Below, piece after piece: positions 56,303 through 64,000 of a stretch of DNA of 64,000 nt. The DNA is from Corynebacterium genitalium ATCC 33030 (GTDB lineage: Bacteria > Actinomycetota > Actinomycetes > Mycobacteriales > Mycobacteriaceae), in assembly GCF_000143825.1 (NCBI RefSeq), contig NZ_CM000961.1:1021772-1085771 (forward strand), written 5' to 3'. Each line of letters begins with the position of its first letter. The stretch's first letter is position 1. Position numbers and translations under genes: made by a program. The notes beneath the pieces were generated by a model, which worked only from the letters and a program-made list of their open reading frames with translations, made no database searches and was not told the DNA's origin.

Positions 56303-56325
56303 CTAAGGTCTTAGATTATACTAAG
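56303..56325. promoter_or_regulatory. Overlapping CTAAG/CTTAG repeats just before the MarR start
   Basis: CTAAG (56303-56307), CTTAG (56310-56314) and CTAAG (56321-56325) form two overlapping dyads, including CTTAGATTATACTAAG, ending 4 bases before ATG. This is a likely autoregulatory operator. Confidence 0.6.
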
Positions 56326-56329
56326 CGTT

Positions 56330-56863
56330 ATGGGAAACATGGACGCGAACTTGAACACACGACTTTCTGCGCACGAGGCTGAGACCTGGACGCGCGTTTG
56401 GGCCTGCCACATGAAGCTGCCGTCGACTCTGGACGCACAGCTCAAGCGTGATGCAGGTGTCACCTACTTCGAGTTTCAGGCTCTCCTGAACGTGGCAAAG
56501 GCTCCGAAGAAGTCTCTGCGCATGACCGAACTGGCTGACGCAACGATGATGTCTCTGTCTCACCTCTCCCGCGTTGTCACGCGTCTGGAGAAGAAGGGCC
56601 TCGTCTCCCGTACCCCGGATCCGAACGACGGCCGCTCCACCTTCGCTACGCTGACGCCGGCCGGCGCCAAGACCGTCGATGCAGGGCTCCCGGGCCACGT
56701 GGGCGAGATGCGCCGCATCATGTTCGACAACCTGTCGGACTACGAGATGGAGGTCGTCTCCTCCGCTCTGGCCAAGATGGCTGCTGCTCTGGCGGAGTCG
56801 GCACGCCCGGTCGTCGCGGACTCCCCGCTGGTCGGCGAATCCTCCGGCCTGGACGCCGCTTAA
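56330..56863 (+). CDS. MarR-family transcriptional regulator
   Basis: A 177-residue MarR-type winged helix protein: [14 protein letters not shown], then [46 protein letters not shown] sequence is the recognition helix plus wing (residues 62-105), and the C-terminal helix forms the dimer. ATG 56330 or ATG 56339 could be the start; no clear Shine-Dalgarno sequence is seen, possibly because the mRNA is leaderless or the operator covers that spot. It is upstream of murI. Confidence 0.88.
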   Translation: MGNMDANLNTRLSAHEAETWTRVWACHMKLPSTLDAQLKRDAGVTYFEFQALLNVAKAPKKSLRMTELADATMMSLSHLSRVVTRLEKKGLVSRTPDPNDGRSTFATLTPAGAKTVDAGLPGHVGEMRRIMFDNLSDYEMEVVSSALAKMAAALAESARPVVADSPLVGESSGLDAA

Positions 56864-56900
56864 TGCAGTTCGGCTGCGGCTGCCACTAGACTGGCCAATT

Positions 56901-57755
56901 ATGATTGACAGTGGTGACAGCTTCAGCGATGACAACGTCGGTGGGGGCAATAACGCCCCCATCGGCATTTTTGATTCCGGCTTCGGCGGTCTGACAGTCG
57001 CACGTTCTGTCATGGACCAGCTGCCGGGGGAATCAGTTATCTACATCGGCGACGGCGCGAACGGGCCCTATGGCCCGAAGCCGCTCGCCGAGGTGCGCGG
57101 CCACGCTATGGCGATTGCGGACGATCTCGTGGAGCGTGGCTGCAAGATGATCGTCATTGCGTGCAACACGGCTTCCGCCGCTTTCCTGCATGACGCGCGC
57201 GAGCGCTATAGCGTCCCCGTCATCGAGGTGATCAAACCCGCCGTGCGCCGCGCTGTTGCGACGACACGGAACGGCAAAGTCGGCGTCATTGGTACCCAAG
57301 CCACCATTCGTTCTGGTGTGTATCAGGATCTGTTTTCCCTGGCTCCCGGGATTGAAGCGACGGCGGCGGCATGCCCCGCTTTTGTCGAGTTTGTGGAGGC
57401 CGGTGTCACTCACGGCCGTCAAGTGCTCGGCGTAGCCCAAGGCTATGTGGAGCCGCTGCAGGCGGCGGGCGTGGATACGCTCGTGCTTGGGTGCACCCAT
57501 TACCCGCTGCTGTCTGGTGTGATTCAGTTGGCTATCGGCGATGATGTCACCCTCGTCTCTTCTGCGGAAGAGACCGCCAAGGACGTGCTGCGTATTCTCA
57601 CGGAGCGCGATATGTTCGCCGATGTTGACCATGAGCCGGCCCGCACCTTCGAATCGACCGGTGATCCGGAACCCTTCCACCGCCTCGGCCCGCGCTTCCT
57701 CGGCCCTGCTGCAGGCGCGTCTGTGGCGGGTGTCTCAGAGGAAAACCATGCGTGA
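56901..57755 (+). CDS. murI: Glutamate racemase
   Basis: A 284-residue enzyme making D-glutamate for peptidoglycan. Both catalytic cysteines are in conserved segments: [10 protein letters not shown] and LGCTHYPLL; the N-terminal [13 protein letters not shown] and GDGANGPYG are also family features. ATG 56901 gives a short extra N-terminus of about 18 residues. It is followed after 52 bases by the MBL gene and belongs to the murI-rph-rdgB run typical of actinobacteria. Confidence 0.95.
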   Translation: MIDSGDSFSDDNVGGGNNAPIGIFDSGFGGLTVARSVMDQLPGESVIYIGDGANGPYGPKPLAEVRGHAMAIADDLVERGCKMIVIACNTASAAFLHDARERYSVPVIEVIKPAVRRAVATTRNGKVGVIGTQATIRSGVYQDLFSLAPGIEATAAACPAFVEFVEAGVTHGRQVLGVAQGYVEPLQAAGVDTLVLGCTHYPLLSGVIQLAIGDDVTLVSSAEETAKDVLRILTERDMFADVDHEPARTFESTGDPEPFHRLGPRFLGPAAGASVAGVSEENHA

Positions 57756-57807
57756 TCTTCCGCTCTCTGGCTTAACCTTTCCCTCAGGTTTGTGTAACAG
57801 TAACGTT

Positions 57808-58584
57808 ATGAAGCTGACAGTTCTCGGGTGCACGGGGTCCTTGGCAGCGCCGGGCAACCCAGGCTCTTCCTACCTGATTGAGACGGGGGCGAACGAGCCG
57901 GGCATCCTCATGGATTTTGGTCCCGGTGCGCTGGCTGCCATGCAGGAAGTCGCGGACCCGTCTGATGCGCACCTGCTGTTTAGCCACTTGCACGCGGATC
58001 ACTGCTCCGATACCGCGTCGCTGTGCGTGTGGCGCCGCTTTCACCCGACGGCTCCTGCCGGGCAGCGCCACAAGCTGTGCGGGCCCAGCTACACCCCGGA
58101 ACACATTGGCCGAATGTGCGGCGACGGGCCAGATGACATCGCGGACCTGTCCGACACGTTCGACTTTCAGGCATGGGTATCCGGCAAGCCCGTCGACATC
58201 GACTCGGTGACGGTCACTCCGTTTCCTGTTGTCCACCCAGCTGCAGAGTCGCACGCGCTGCGCGTGGGGCACCGCGATTCAGGCAAGGTCATCTGCTTCT
58301 CCGGCGATTCTTGCTACACGCCCACGCTTATCGACGCCGCGCGTAACGCCAACCTCTTCCTCTGCGAAGCCGCGTGGGGCCCGTACAAGGGTGACGGCAC
58401 CCCTGAGGGCATGCACATGTCGGGGCAGGAAGCGGGTGTGATTGCGCGTGAGGCAGGCGTCGACAAGCTTGTGCTCGTGCACATCCAACCGTGGTCGGAC
58501 AAGGAAGCCACGCTGGAAGCTGCGCGCACGGAGTTCGAAGGCGAGATCGTGCTCGGCGAGGCTAAGGCAGTCTACGAGTTGTAG
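57808..58584 (+). CDS. MBL-fold metallo-hydrolase (RNase Z-like, cyclic nucleotide phosphodiesterase-type)
   Basis: A 258-residue beta-lactamase-fold hydrolase with the metal motif HLHADHC and further ligands in [21 protein letters not shown] and VLVHIQPW. It sits between murI and rph, the usual place in actinobacteria, where the protein has been linked to cyclic nucleotide hydrolysis or RNA processing. The substrate is not shown by the sequence. ATG 57808 follows a GT-rich spacer without a clear site. Confidence 0.88.
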   Translation: MKLTVLGCTGSLAAPGNPGSSYLIETGANEPGILMDFGPGALAAMQEVADPSDAHLLFSHLHADHCSDTASLCVWRRFHPTAPAGQRHKLCGPSYTPEHIGRMCGDGPDDIADLSDTFDFQAWVSGKPVDIDSVTVTPFPVVHPAAESHALRVGHRDSGKVICFSGDSCYTPTLIDAARNANLFLCEAAWGPYKGDGTPEGMHMSGQEAGVIAREAGVDKLVLVHIQPWSDKEATLEAARTEFEGEIVLGEAKAVYEL

Positions 58585-58594
58585 GCTCGTGGGC

Positions 58595-59326
58595 ATGACT
58601 GAAGCTTTCTTGCGTGCCGACGGCCGCGCTCTGGACGAAATGCGCCCCGTGCGCATCACCCGCGGATTCACCTCAAACCCGGCGGGCAGCGTGCTCGTCG
58701 AGTTCGGCAACACCCGCGTGATGTGCACCGCCTCCGCCGAAGAGGGCGTGCCGCGCTTCAAGAAGGACTCTGGCGAAGGCTGGCTGACCGCCGAGTACGC
58801 GATGCTGCCGGCTGCGACCCACGACCGCATGCCGCGCGAGTCGATGAAGGGCAAGGTCAAGGGCCGCACGCATGAAATCTCGCGTCTGGTGGGCCGCTCG
58901 CTGCGCGCCGCTGTGGATCTCACGGCGCTGGGGGAGAACACGATTCAGCTCGACTGCGATGTCCTGCAGGCTGACGGCGGCACTCGCACGGCCTCGATCA
59001 CGGGCGCGTACGTCGCGCTTGCGGACGCGATCGGTTACCTCAAGGAGCAAGGAGTCGTCCCCGGCGAGCCGCTGCTCGCCCCTGTTGCTGCGGTCTCTGT
59101 GGGCATTGTCGATGGCCGCGTCTGCCTCGACCTGCCGTACGAAGAGGACTCCCGCGCCGAGGTCGACCTCAACGTGGTCATGACGGACTCCGGTGACTTC
59201 GTCGAGGTGCAGGGCACCGGTGAGCACGGCCTCTTCGGCCGCGAGCAGCTCGGCTTGATGCTCGACGCCGCGGAAAAGGGATGCCGTGAGCTTATCGACG
59301 CACAAAAGGCGGCCCTCGGGTGGTAA
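58595..59326 (+). CDS. rph: Ribonuclease PH
   Basis: A 243-residue 3'-5' phosphorolytic exoribonuclease that trims tRNA 3' ends. The conserved [39 protein letters not shown] and [17 protein letters not shown] segments are present, and the phosphate-binding Arg and Asp are in place. The stop overlaps the start of rdgB. Confidence 0.96.
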   Translation: MTEAFLRADGRALDEMRPVRITRGFTSNPAGSVLVEFGNTRVMCTASAEEGVPRFKKDSGEGWLTAEYAMLPAATHDRMPRESMKGKVKGRTHEISRLVGRSLRAAVDLTALGENTIQLDCDVLQADGGTRTASITGAYVALADAIGYLKEQGVVPGEPLLAPVAAVSVGIVDGRVCLDLPYEEDSRAEVDLNVVMTDSGDFVEVQGTGEHGLFGREQLGLMLDAAEKGCRELIDAQKAALGW

Positions 59327-59940
59327 CCCCCAATCCTGTGCGTGTCCTCGTCGCCTCCGGAAACGCGAAGAAGCTCGGAGAACTGGAAACTGTTCTCTCT
59401 GAGCTCGGCATCGACGGGATCGAGCTCGTTTCCTTGCGCGACGTGCAGGCCTACCCCGAGCCTGCGGAGACGGGGCTGACATTCGCCGAAAATGCGCTCA
59501 TCAAAGCCCGCGCCGGGGCAGCGGCTACCGGTCTGCCGTGCGTGGCGGATGACTCCGGCATCGCCGTCGACGCCTTGAACGGCATGCCTGGTGTTCTCTC
59601 TGCGCGGTGGTCGGGCGGCCACGGTGACGACCTTGCCAACAACGAATTGCTGTTAGCACAGCTCAGCGACATTCCTGACGAGCATCGCGGTGCAGCGTTC
59701 GTGTCCTGCTGCGCGCTCGTCGTGCCCGGCGGTTCCGAGGTCACCGCTGAGGGGCGCTGGGAAGGTGCGCTGTTGCGCGCGCCTCGCGGCTCCAACGGCT
59801 TCGGTTACGACCCGCTGTTCCAGCCTGCTGATGCTGACGGGCGCTCGTCTGCTGAGCTCAGTGCGGAGGAAAAGAACGCCCGCTCCCACCGCGGAAAAGC
59901 ACTGCGCGAGCTCGCCACGCATATCGCGGCACTACGGTAG
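59320..59940 (+). CDS. rdgB: RdgB/HAM1 family non-canonical purine NTP pyrophosphatase
   Basis: A 206-residue house-cleaning enzyme that hydrolyses dITP and [14 protein letters not shown] is the substrate loop, [25 protein letters not shown] follows, and [10 protein letters not shown] is the C-terminal signature. The GTG start overlaps rph by 7 bases. Confidence 0.95.
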   Translation: MVTPNPVRVLVASGNAKKLGELETVLSELGIDGIELVSLRDVQAYPEPAETGLTFAENALIKARAGAAATGLPCVADDSGIAVDALNGMPGVLSARWSGGHGDDLANNELLLAQLSDIPDEHRGAAFVSCCALVVPGGSEVTAEGRWEGALLRAPRGSNGFGYDPLFQPADADGRSSAELSAEEKNARSHRGKALRELATHIAALR

Positions 59941-60038
59941 CAATCGGCTCGGGCCGCTGCGTCTCGGAGTGAGGGAGCACCGCGCTGGTAGAGTCGAATT
60001 ATTAAATGCTAATCAAACTCATTGGAGGAATCGCAAAA

Positions 60039-60416
60039 ATGACTGTTCAGTCAGCAAAGAAGGCAATCGCACTCGCAGGTGCAACCGTGATGTCTGCAGG
60101 TCTGCTCGTTGCCTGTGGTAACTCCTTGGACGGCACCTGGGAGGGCACCGGCCAGGACGCAGAGACTGGTGTCGCAGCGGGCAAGGTCACTCTGAAGATC
60201 AACGGCGGCGACTGCGAGTGGATGGTCACCAACCCGGACACTAACGAGTCTGACACCGCCCGCTGCGAGGTCGACGGCGACGACCTGAAGCTTGCCGACG
60301 TTATTACCGGCAAGGACCTGAAGTACAAGACCGAGCAGACCGAGAACTCGCTCACCCTGACCCCGGACGGTGGCGACGCCAAGGACATTCTCGTGCTGAC
60401 CAAGGTCGGCGAATAG
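60039..60416 (+). CDS. Small lipoprotein of unknown function
   Basis: A 125-residue lipoprotein: TTGGAGG precedes ATG 60039, a signal peptide ends in the lipobox LVAC with Cys 26, and the mature domain has a repeated beta-strand pattern (SLDGTWEGTGQD, KVTLKINGGDCEWMV). A second Cys pair (DCEW and ARCEVDG) may form a disulfide. The gene is isolated, with a strong terminator after it. No specific family recognised. Confidence 0.8.
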   Translation: MTVQSAKKAIALAGATVMSAGLLVACGNSLDGTWEGTGQDAETGVAAGKVTLKINGGDCEWMVTNPDTNESDTARCEVDGDDLKLADVITGKDLKYKTEQTENSLTLTPDGGDAKDILVLTKVGE

Positions 60417-60441
60417 CCCCACCGACTTCTAGCGCAATAAC

Positions 60442-60469
60442 AAAGGACCGGTTTTCACACCGGTCCTTT
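60442..60469. terminator. Bidirectional terminator between lipoprotein and DUF3817 genes
   Basis: AAAGGACCGG at 60442-60451 pairs perfectly with CCGGTCCTTT at 60460-60469, with an 8-base loop. The A and T flanks make it work for the convergent genes on both sides. Confidence 0.9.
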
Positions 60470-60511
60470 CACGTTTTCTAGGGGGCTGGACGCGCCCATC
60501 CAGCGTTGGCA

Positions 60512-60892
60512 CTACGCCAGATCGAACTCTGCCTTGACCTCCCGGCGGCGCCAGTACTCTACGAAGAAGGAGAGAAACGGCACCACGCCGGCCAGTGCGG
60601 TCACCAGCCATGTCTGCACCGACCACCGTGCCTTCATGCCCAGATTGAGTGTGGCCAGAAGGAACAGCGCGTACATCCAGCCGTGGCCGACCGCCACCCA
60701 GTTCAATGCGCTGACATCCATGTTCAGCCCGTACTCCATGATCATGCGTGCGCACAGGAGCAGCAGCATGACACCGGTGACCCACGCAGCAACGGAGAAG
60801 AGGTTCAGTGCGGTCTTCACGCGGCGCTGGCGCTCAGGGTGAACACGGGGCTGGCCCGGCTGCGGGGCGGGCTGGCTATCAGGCGTTGTCAT
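60512..60892 (-). CDS. DUF3817 membrane protein
   Basis: A 126-residue protein with three predicted helices and the DUF3817 pattern: a charged N-terminus, LCARMIMEYG, VAVGHGWMYALFLLATL, and the C-terminal VVPFLSFFVEYWRRRE. Members are membrane proteins of unknown function. It is just downstream of another small membrane protein gene on the same strand (31-base gap). Confidence 0.88.
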   Translation of the reverse strand: MTTPDSQPAPQPGQPRVHPERQRRVKTALNLFSVAAWVTGVMLLLLCARMIMEYGLNMDVSALNWVAVGHGWMYALFLLATLNLGMKARWSVQTWLVTALAGVVPFLSFFVEYWRRREVKAEFDLA

Positions 60893-60923
60893 GGGGTGTA
60901 GTTTCTCCTTGTAGTACTGGGCG

Positions 60924-61406
60924 TCACGCGTCGTGCTGGCGGCGTCGCGGCGTGTTCAGGGCGTTGAACTCCTCGACGTTGAGCTCCGGGCGCGAGGGCA
61001 GGAAGTCCTCGAGGAGGTCCTCGTCGGCAGTGCGGCGGGACTCGGGCGCGGCGTCGGTTTGGTTCGGGCTGGGGGAGGGGTTGCCGAAGGTGGCGGCATC
61101 AGCGTCGTAAAGCGCCTGCATGCGGTCGCCGGAGTTCTCCGCGTCAATCTTCTCGTTTTCCATCCGCATGCCTGCGCGGTAAATGAAAATGAGGAAAAGG
61201 CCAAACATGGGCCACTGCAGCGCGTACCCGAGGTTTTGTAGCGAACCGGTGCCGGAGGTGTAGCGCGACCACTGCCAGTTAGCCAGCATCAGCGAGACGA
61301 TCACAGCAGCGATGAGCAGCAGCACGTGCCACGCCTTCACGCGCACATGGTCGCGTTGCGGCTGTTCTTCGGGGCTGGAAGAGGAGCCCGGCGCTGGTTC
61401 GGTCAC
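60924..61406 (-). CDS. Small actinobacterial membrane protein with cytoplasmic tail
   Basis: A 160-residue protein with two membrane helices near residues 25-45 and 60-80 (HVLLLIAAVIVSLMLANWQW; WPMFGLFLIFIYRAG), followed by an acidic, Pro/Ser-rich tail. It is in the operon upstream of the DUF3817 gene, a pairing common in actinobacteria. Function unknown. Confidence 0.75.
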   Translation of the reverse strand: MTEPAPGSSSSPEEQPQRDHVRVKAWHVLLLIAAVIVSLMLANWQWSRYTSGTGSLQNLGYALQWPMFGLFLIFIYRAGMRMENEKIDAENSGDRMQALYDADAATFGNPSPSPNQTDAAPESRRTADEDLLEDFLPSRPELNVEEFNALNTPRRRQHDA

Positions 61407-61459
61407 AGTGAAAGTCTATCAACCGGCCTAAGTGCGCCAAAAGCGCCGGGAATGAGTAG

Positions 61460-61541
<82 letters not shown>

Positions 61542-61615
61542 CTATTCGCGCATGAGCCGATGCCCGGTGCGCGAAGCGGTTCACAGTGTACAGGGTGCGT
61601 AGTTCACGGCGAAAG

Positions 61616-62089
61616 CTAGAGGTCCAGATCGCGCAGCAAACGGCCAACGTGGCCGGTTGCTTTGACGTTGTACTGGGCGGATTCGATGGTGCCGTCGGCA
61701 TCGACCAGGAAGGTGGAGCGGATGACGCCTTGGACGATCTTGCCGTAGTTCTTCTTCTCCCCAAAGGCGCCGTATGCGGTCATTGCCTCCTTGTCCGGGT
61801 CGGACAGCAGCTCGAAGCCCAGGTCGTGGTCGGCGCGGAACTTCGCCAGCTTCTCCGGGGTGTCAGGGCTGATGCCCACAACGGCGACAGAAGCGTCATT
61901 GAACTGGCTCAAGTTCTCGGAGAAATCGCACGCCTCGGTGGTGCAGCCCGGCGTGTTCGCCTTCGGGTAGAAGTAGACGATGACGCGCTGACCCGCATAG
62001 TCGCTCAGCGACACGGTGTCGCCCTTGTCGTTGGTGAGGGTGAAGTCGGGAGCCTTATCGCCGGGGGTCAAGCGTGTGTTTTCAGTCAT
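61616..62089 (-). CDS. bcp: Thioredoxin-dependent peroxiredoxin, Bcp/PrxQ type
   Basis: A 157-residue peroxiredoxin with the peroxidatic and resolving cysteines in NTPGCTTEACDF (five residues apart, the atypical 2-Cys form), the YFYPKA strand before it and the TPEKLAKF stretch after. It reduces hydroperoxides. ATG 62089 is chosen for family length; a longer frame runs into the divergent DUF3618 gene. Confidence 0.94.
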   Translation of the reverse strand: MTENTRLTPGDKAPDFTLTNDKGDTVSLSDYAGQRVIVYFYPKANTPGCTTEACDFSENLSQFNDASVAVVGISPDTPEKLAKFRADHDLGFELLSDPDKEAMTAYGAFGEKKNYGKIVQGVIRSTFLVDADGTIESAQYNVKATGHVGRLLRDLDL

Positions 62090-62156
62090 GCCCGCCACTG
62101 TAGCGGGGATGCAGTACTGTGGTGGCGAGAGAAATTTATCCACAAAGGAGTATGAC

Positions 62157-62435
62157 GTGGCACGCGACATTAACGACATCCAGCGCGACATCGAGCGCAC
62201 CCGCGGCAACCTGGCCCAGACGATCGACGAGATCGCTGACCGCACCCGCCCGGAGAACCTGGCCAACAACGCGAAGGCTCAGGTGCAGAACAAGATGAAA
62301 GACGACAAGGTGCAGAAGGTTCTCGCCGGCATCGGTGTCGCTATTGCCGCCATTGTGGTGATCAACGTGTCCAACAAGCGCAAGAAGAAGAAGGATCTCA
62401 AGGACCTGCAGCGCCTGCTGGCAGACCGCAAGTAG
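62157..62435 (+). CDS. DUF3618 family protein
   Basis: A 92-residue protein with the DUF3618 start (DIQRDIERTRGNLAQTIDEI), a short helix linker, one membrane segment (VLAGIGVAIAAIVVINV) and a basic cytoplasmic tail. CAAAGGAG precedes the GTG start at 62157. Similar small proteins occur throughout actinobacteria, often near bcp. Function unknown. Confidence 0.88.
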   Translation: MARDINDIQRDIERTRGNLAQTIDEIADRTRPENLANNAKAQVQNKMKDDKVQKVLAGIGVAIAAIVVINVSNKRKKKKDLKDLQRLLADRK

Positions 62436-62507
62436 TCCTTCGTCGCGCCCAAGCGCACCCTGCGCAATATCCGTTGCGGGGTGCGCTGGTCGTGTTTCTA
62501 GACTGGT

Positions 62508-63065
62508 TTAGGCCAGCTCGGCACCGGCGCTGCGCATCTCCTCGAGGGCGGCGGCGCCGCGTGCGTCGTCGACAGGCGAGCACATTTCGCGCAGTACACG
62601 CACGTTGAAGCCTTCCTTCAGCCCGTCGAGCACGGTGGCGCGCACGCAGTGGTCGGTGGCGATGCCGACGACATCGATGCCAGCGACATCGTGCGCTTTC
62701 AACCAGTCAGCGAGCAGCGCGCCCTCGCTTGCCGACGCCCCCTCGAAGCCGCTGTACGCCGCCTCGTACTCGCCTTTGCGGAAGTACTCGTCGAAGCGGA
62801 CATCTGCGATAGACGCGCGCAGTGCGGCACCTTCGGAGTCCGCGACGCAGTGGACCGGCCAGGTGTCGACGAAGTCCGGCTCTTCCGAGAAGTGGTTGCC
62901 CGGATCAATGTGCCAGTCCTGGGTAGCGACAATGTGGGAGTAATTATCGGCGGCGGCGATGTGTTCGGCGATGGTGGCAGCCACTTCATCACCGCGTGCG
63001 GTGCCGAGGGTGCCGCCGGGGCAAAAGTCATTCTGTACGTCAACGACAACGAGTGCGTGGTTCAT
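62508..63065 (-). CDS. pncA: Nicotinamidase
   Basis: A 185-residue isochorismatase-fold amidase turning nicotinamide into nicotinate. The catalytic triad is visible: Asp in VVDVQNDF, Lys in FRKGEYEAAYSGF and Cys in IATDHCV; metal ligands lie in ATQDWHIDPGNHF. With pncB and nadE in the same window this completes nicotinamide salvage apart from nadD. Confidence 0.95.
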   Translation of the reverse strand: MNHALVVVDVQNDFCPGGTLGTARGDEVAATIAEHIAAADNYSHIVATQDWHIDPGNHFSEEPDFVDTWPVHCVADSEGAALRASIADVRFDEYFRKGEYEAAYSGFEGASASEGALLADWLKAHDVAGIDVVGIATDHCVRATVLDGLKEGFNVRVLREMCSPVDDARGAAALEEMRSAGAELA

Positions 63066-63117
63066 GCGTGCCAGCCTAGCCCGCGTGGCCGGTGCGCGGA
63101 TGCTTTCACCACCGTGC

Positions 63118-63681
63118 TCACCACCGGGGCGGTTGGGGTGTCCAGTGCATCAGTGCGGCGAGGAGCTCGTCCGGATCGTCAGCCACAACGAGACTGTCGC
63201 GGTCTTCCTGGCGCACAAACCCGTGGGCCACCATGTGATCGATCATGTCCGTCAACGGCCGCCAGAAATCAGCGCTGAGCAGGCCAATAGGTTTGGTGTG
63301 CAGGCCGAGTTGCTGGTTGGTCCATTCGTCGAAAAGCTCGTCGAGCGTGCCCGCACCACCAGGGAGCGCGACGAACGCGTCGCACCGCTGACTCATGATG
63401 CGTTTGCGCTGCGCGAGCGTATCCACGATGACCAGTTCCCCCAACCCTGTGTGCGCCACCTCGTGGGCGGCGAGGTGCTCTGGCATGACGCCCACGCTGG
63501 CGCCGCCGGCATCAATGACCCCCTGAGCGAGAGCGCCCATCATGCCCAGCCGGCCGCCGCCGTACACCAGGGTCATTCCGTGGCGCGTCAACGCGGTACC
63601 GAAGGCGTGCGCGAGGGACGTCATTGCTGGGTCCACACCCTCGCGCGCCCCCGCGAACACAGTCACTGCGGAGATATTCAC
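63118..63681 (-). CDS. LOG family protein (cytokinin riboside 5'-phosphate phosphoribohydrolase-like)
   Basis: A 187-residue Rossmann-fold protein of the LOG family. LVYGGGRLGMMG is the phosphate loop and LPGGAGTLDELFDEW the catalytic PGGxGTxxE motif, with the Arg in QRKRIM. Such enzymes cleave nucleoside 5'-monophosphates of the cytokinin type, releasing base and ribose 5-phosphate. It was formerly annotated as lysine decarboxylase in many genomes. Confidence 0.92.
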   Translation of the reverse strand: MNISAVTVFAGAREGVDPAMTSLAHAFGTALTRHGMTLVYGGGRLGMMGALAQGVIDAGGASVGVMPEHLAAHEVAHTGLGELVIVDTLAQRKRIMSQRCDAFVALPGGAGTLDELFDEWTNQQLGLHTKPIGLLSADFWRPLTDMIDHMVAHGFVRQEDRDSLVVADDPDELLAALMHWTPQPPRW

Positions 63682-63721
63682 GTGCCCCAGGGTACAAAAG
63701 GCTGGGTGTGGAATGCGGGCA

Positions 63722-63755
63722 AAGAAAAACAGGCCGGGAGCAACTCCCAGCCTGT
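63722..63755 (-). terminator. Terminator after tRNA-Lys
   Basis: On the minus strand ACAGGCTGGGAG and CTCCCGGCCTGT form a long hairpin around a 3-base loop, followed by TTTTTC. It lies 8 bases after the end of the tRNA gene. Confidence 0.88.
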
Positions 63756-63762
63756 CGTATTG

Positions 63763-63835
<73 letters not shown>

Positions 63836-64000
63836 GTTGGCCGTTACGGCAACGAAGAGAAAATATAGCAGTTAGGTCTGCGCAGGGTGAAATCGCCAGG
63901 TCACAGTTGAAAAGCGGAGGGGTGCTGGACGCGGTGAATGGACGGGTCCGCATGCGTCGGTGAATGGATAGTAACGATGCGATAACGCGACGGTACACGG

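Overview
The window is chromosomal DNA of a Corynebacterium-like actinobacterium. The gene order nrdH-nrdI-nrdE ... nrdF ... ctaD-serB, the Cys-less L36, the ClpS-DUF2017-P1 peptidase-rhomboid-murI-rph-rdgB run and the protein sequences all fit that genus; the species cannot be fixed from the sequence alone.

Layout. 1-2000: 3' part of a 23S rRNA gene, 5S rRNA and their terminator. 2.1-25.4 kb: core genome, with a small membrane-protein gene broken by an in-frame TGA, a FtsX/MacB-type ABC pair, two overlapping crcB genes, pgm, a MauE/DoxX plus DsbA-like pair, tRNA-Ala, an Fe(III)-type ABC importer, a WPD-loop phosphatase, ogt, an ArsR/MFS divergon, a VapBC-like pair, nadE, a sugar porter, rpmJ and the class Ib ribonucleotide reductase genes nrdHIE and nrdF.

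25.4-45.6 kb: a 20.2-kb integrated island splits the usual nrdF-ctaD neighbourhood. The 3' end of nrdF (12 bp) is repeated exactly at the far end, next to what looks like the original nrdF stop and terminator. The island begins with a tyrosine integrase behind six TGGCACG repeats, then an excisionase-like protein, an Lsr2-like protein, a P-loop kinase, a GNAT gene cut by a large serine recombinase, and a heavily decayed MobF/TraA-type relaxase-helicase. Its cargo is a compact ten-gene operon (43.7 to 34.0 kb, minus strand) led by a sedoheptulose-7-phosphate cyclase (2-epi-5-epi-valiolone synthase type), with a KAS III-like acyltransferase, an MFS exporter, two zinc alcohol dehydrogenases, an SDR, a quinone-reductase-type MDR, a CetB/ValD-like VOC epimerase, a HAD phosphatase and a ROK sugar/cyclitol kinase. 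A TetR regulator is divergent. This predicts an exported, perhaps acylated, C7-cyclitol. I see no aminotransferase, nucleotidyltransferase or glycosyltransferase, so it does not look like an acarbose/validamycin-type aminocyclitol pathway. This is the most interesting system here. The right flank of the island holds gene scraps (HAD, OLD-type ATPase).

45.6-64 kb: core genome again: ctaD, serB, a PTH2-domain protein, dinG and pncB on the other strand, clpS-DUF2017-P1 peptidase-rhomboid, a MarR regulator with operator-like repeats, murI, an MBL hydrolase, rph, rdgB, a lipoprotein, two small membrane proteins, tRNA-Leu, bcp, a DUF3618 protein, pncA, a LOG-family protein and tRNA-Lys. No CRISPR array, intact insertion sequence or replication origin was seen.
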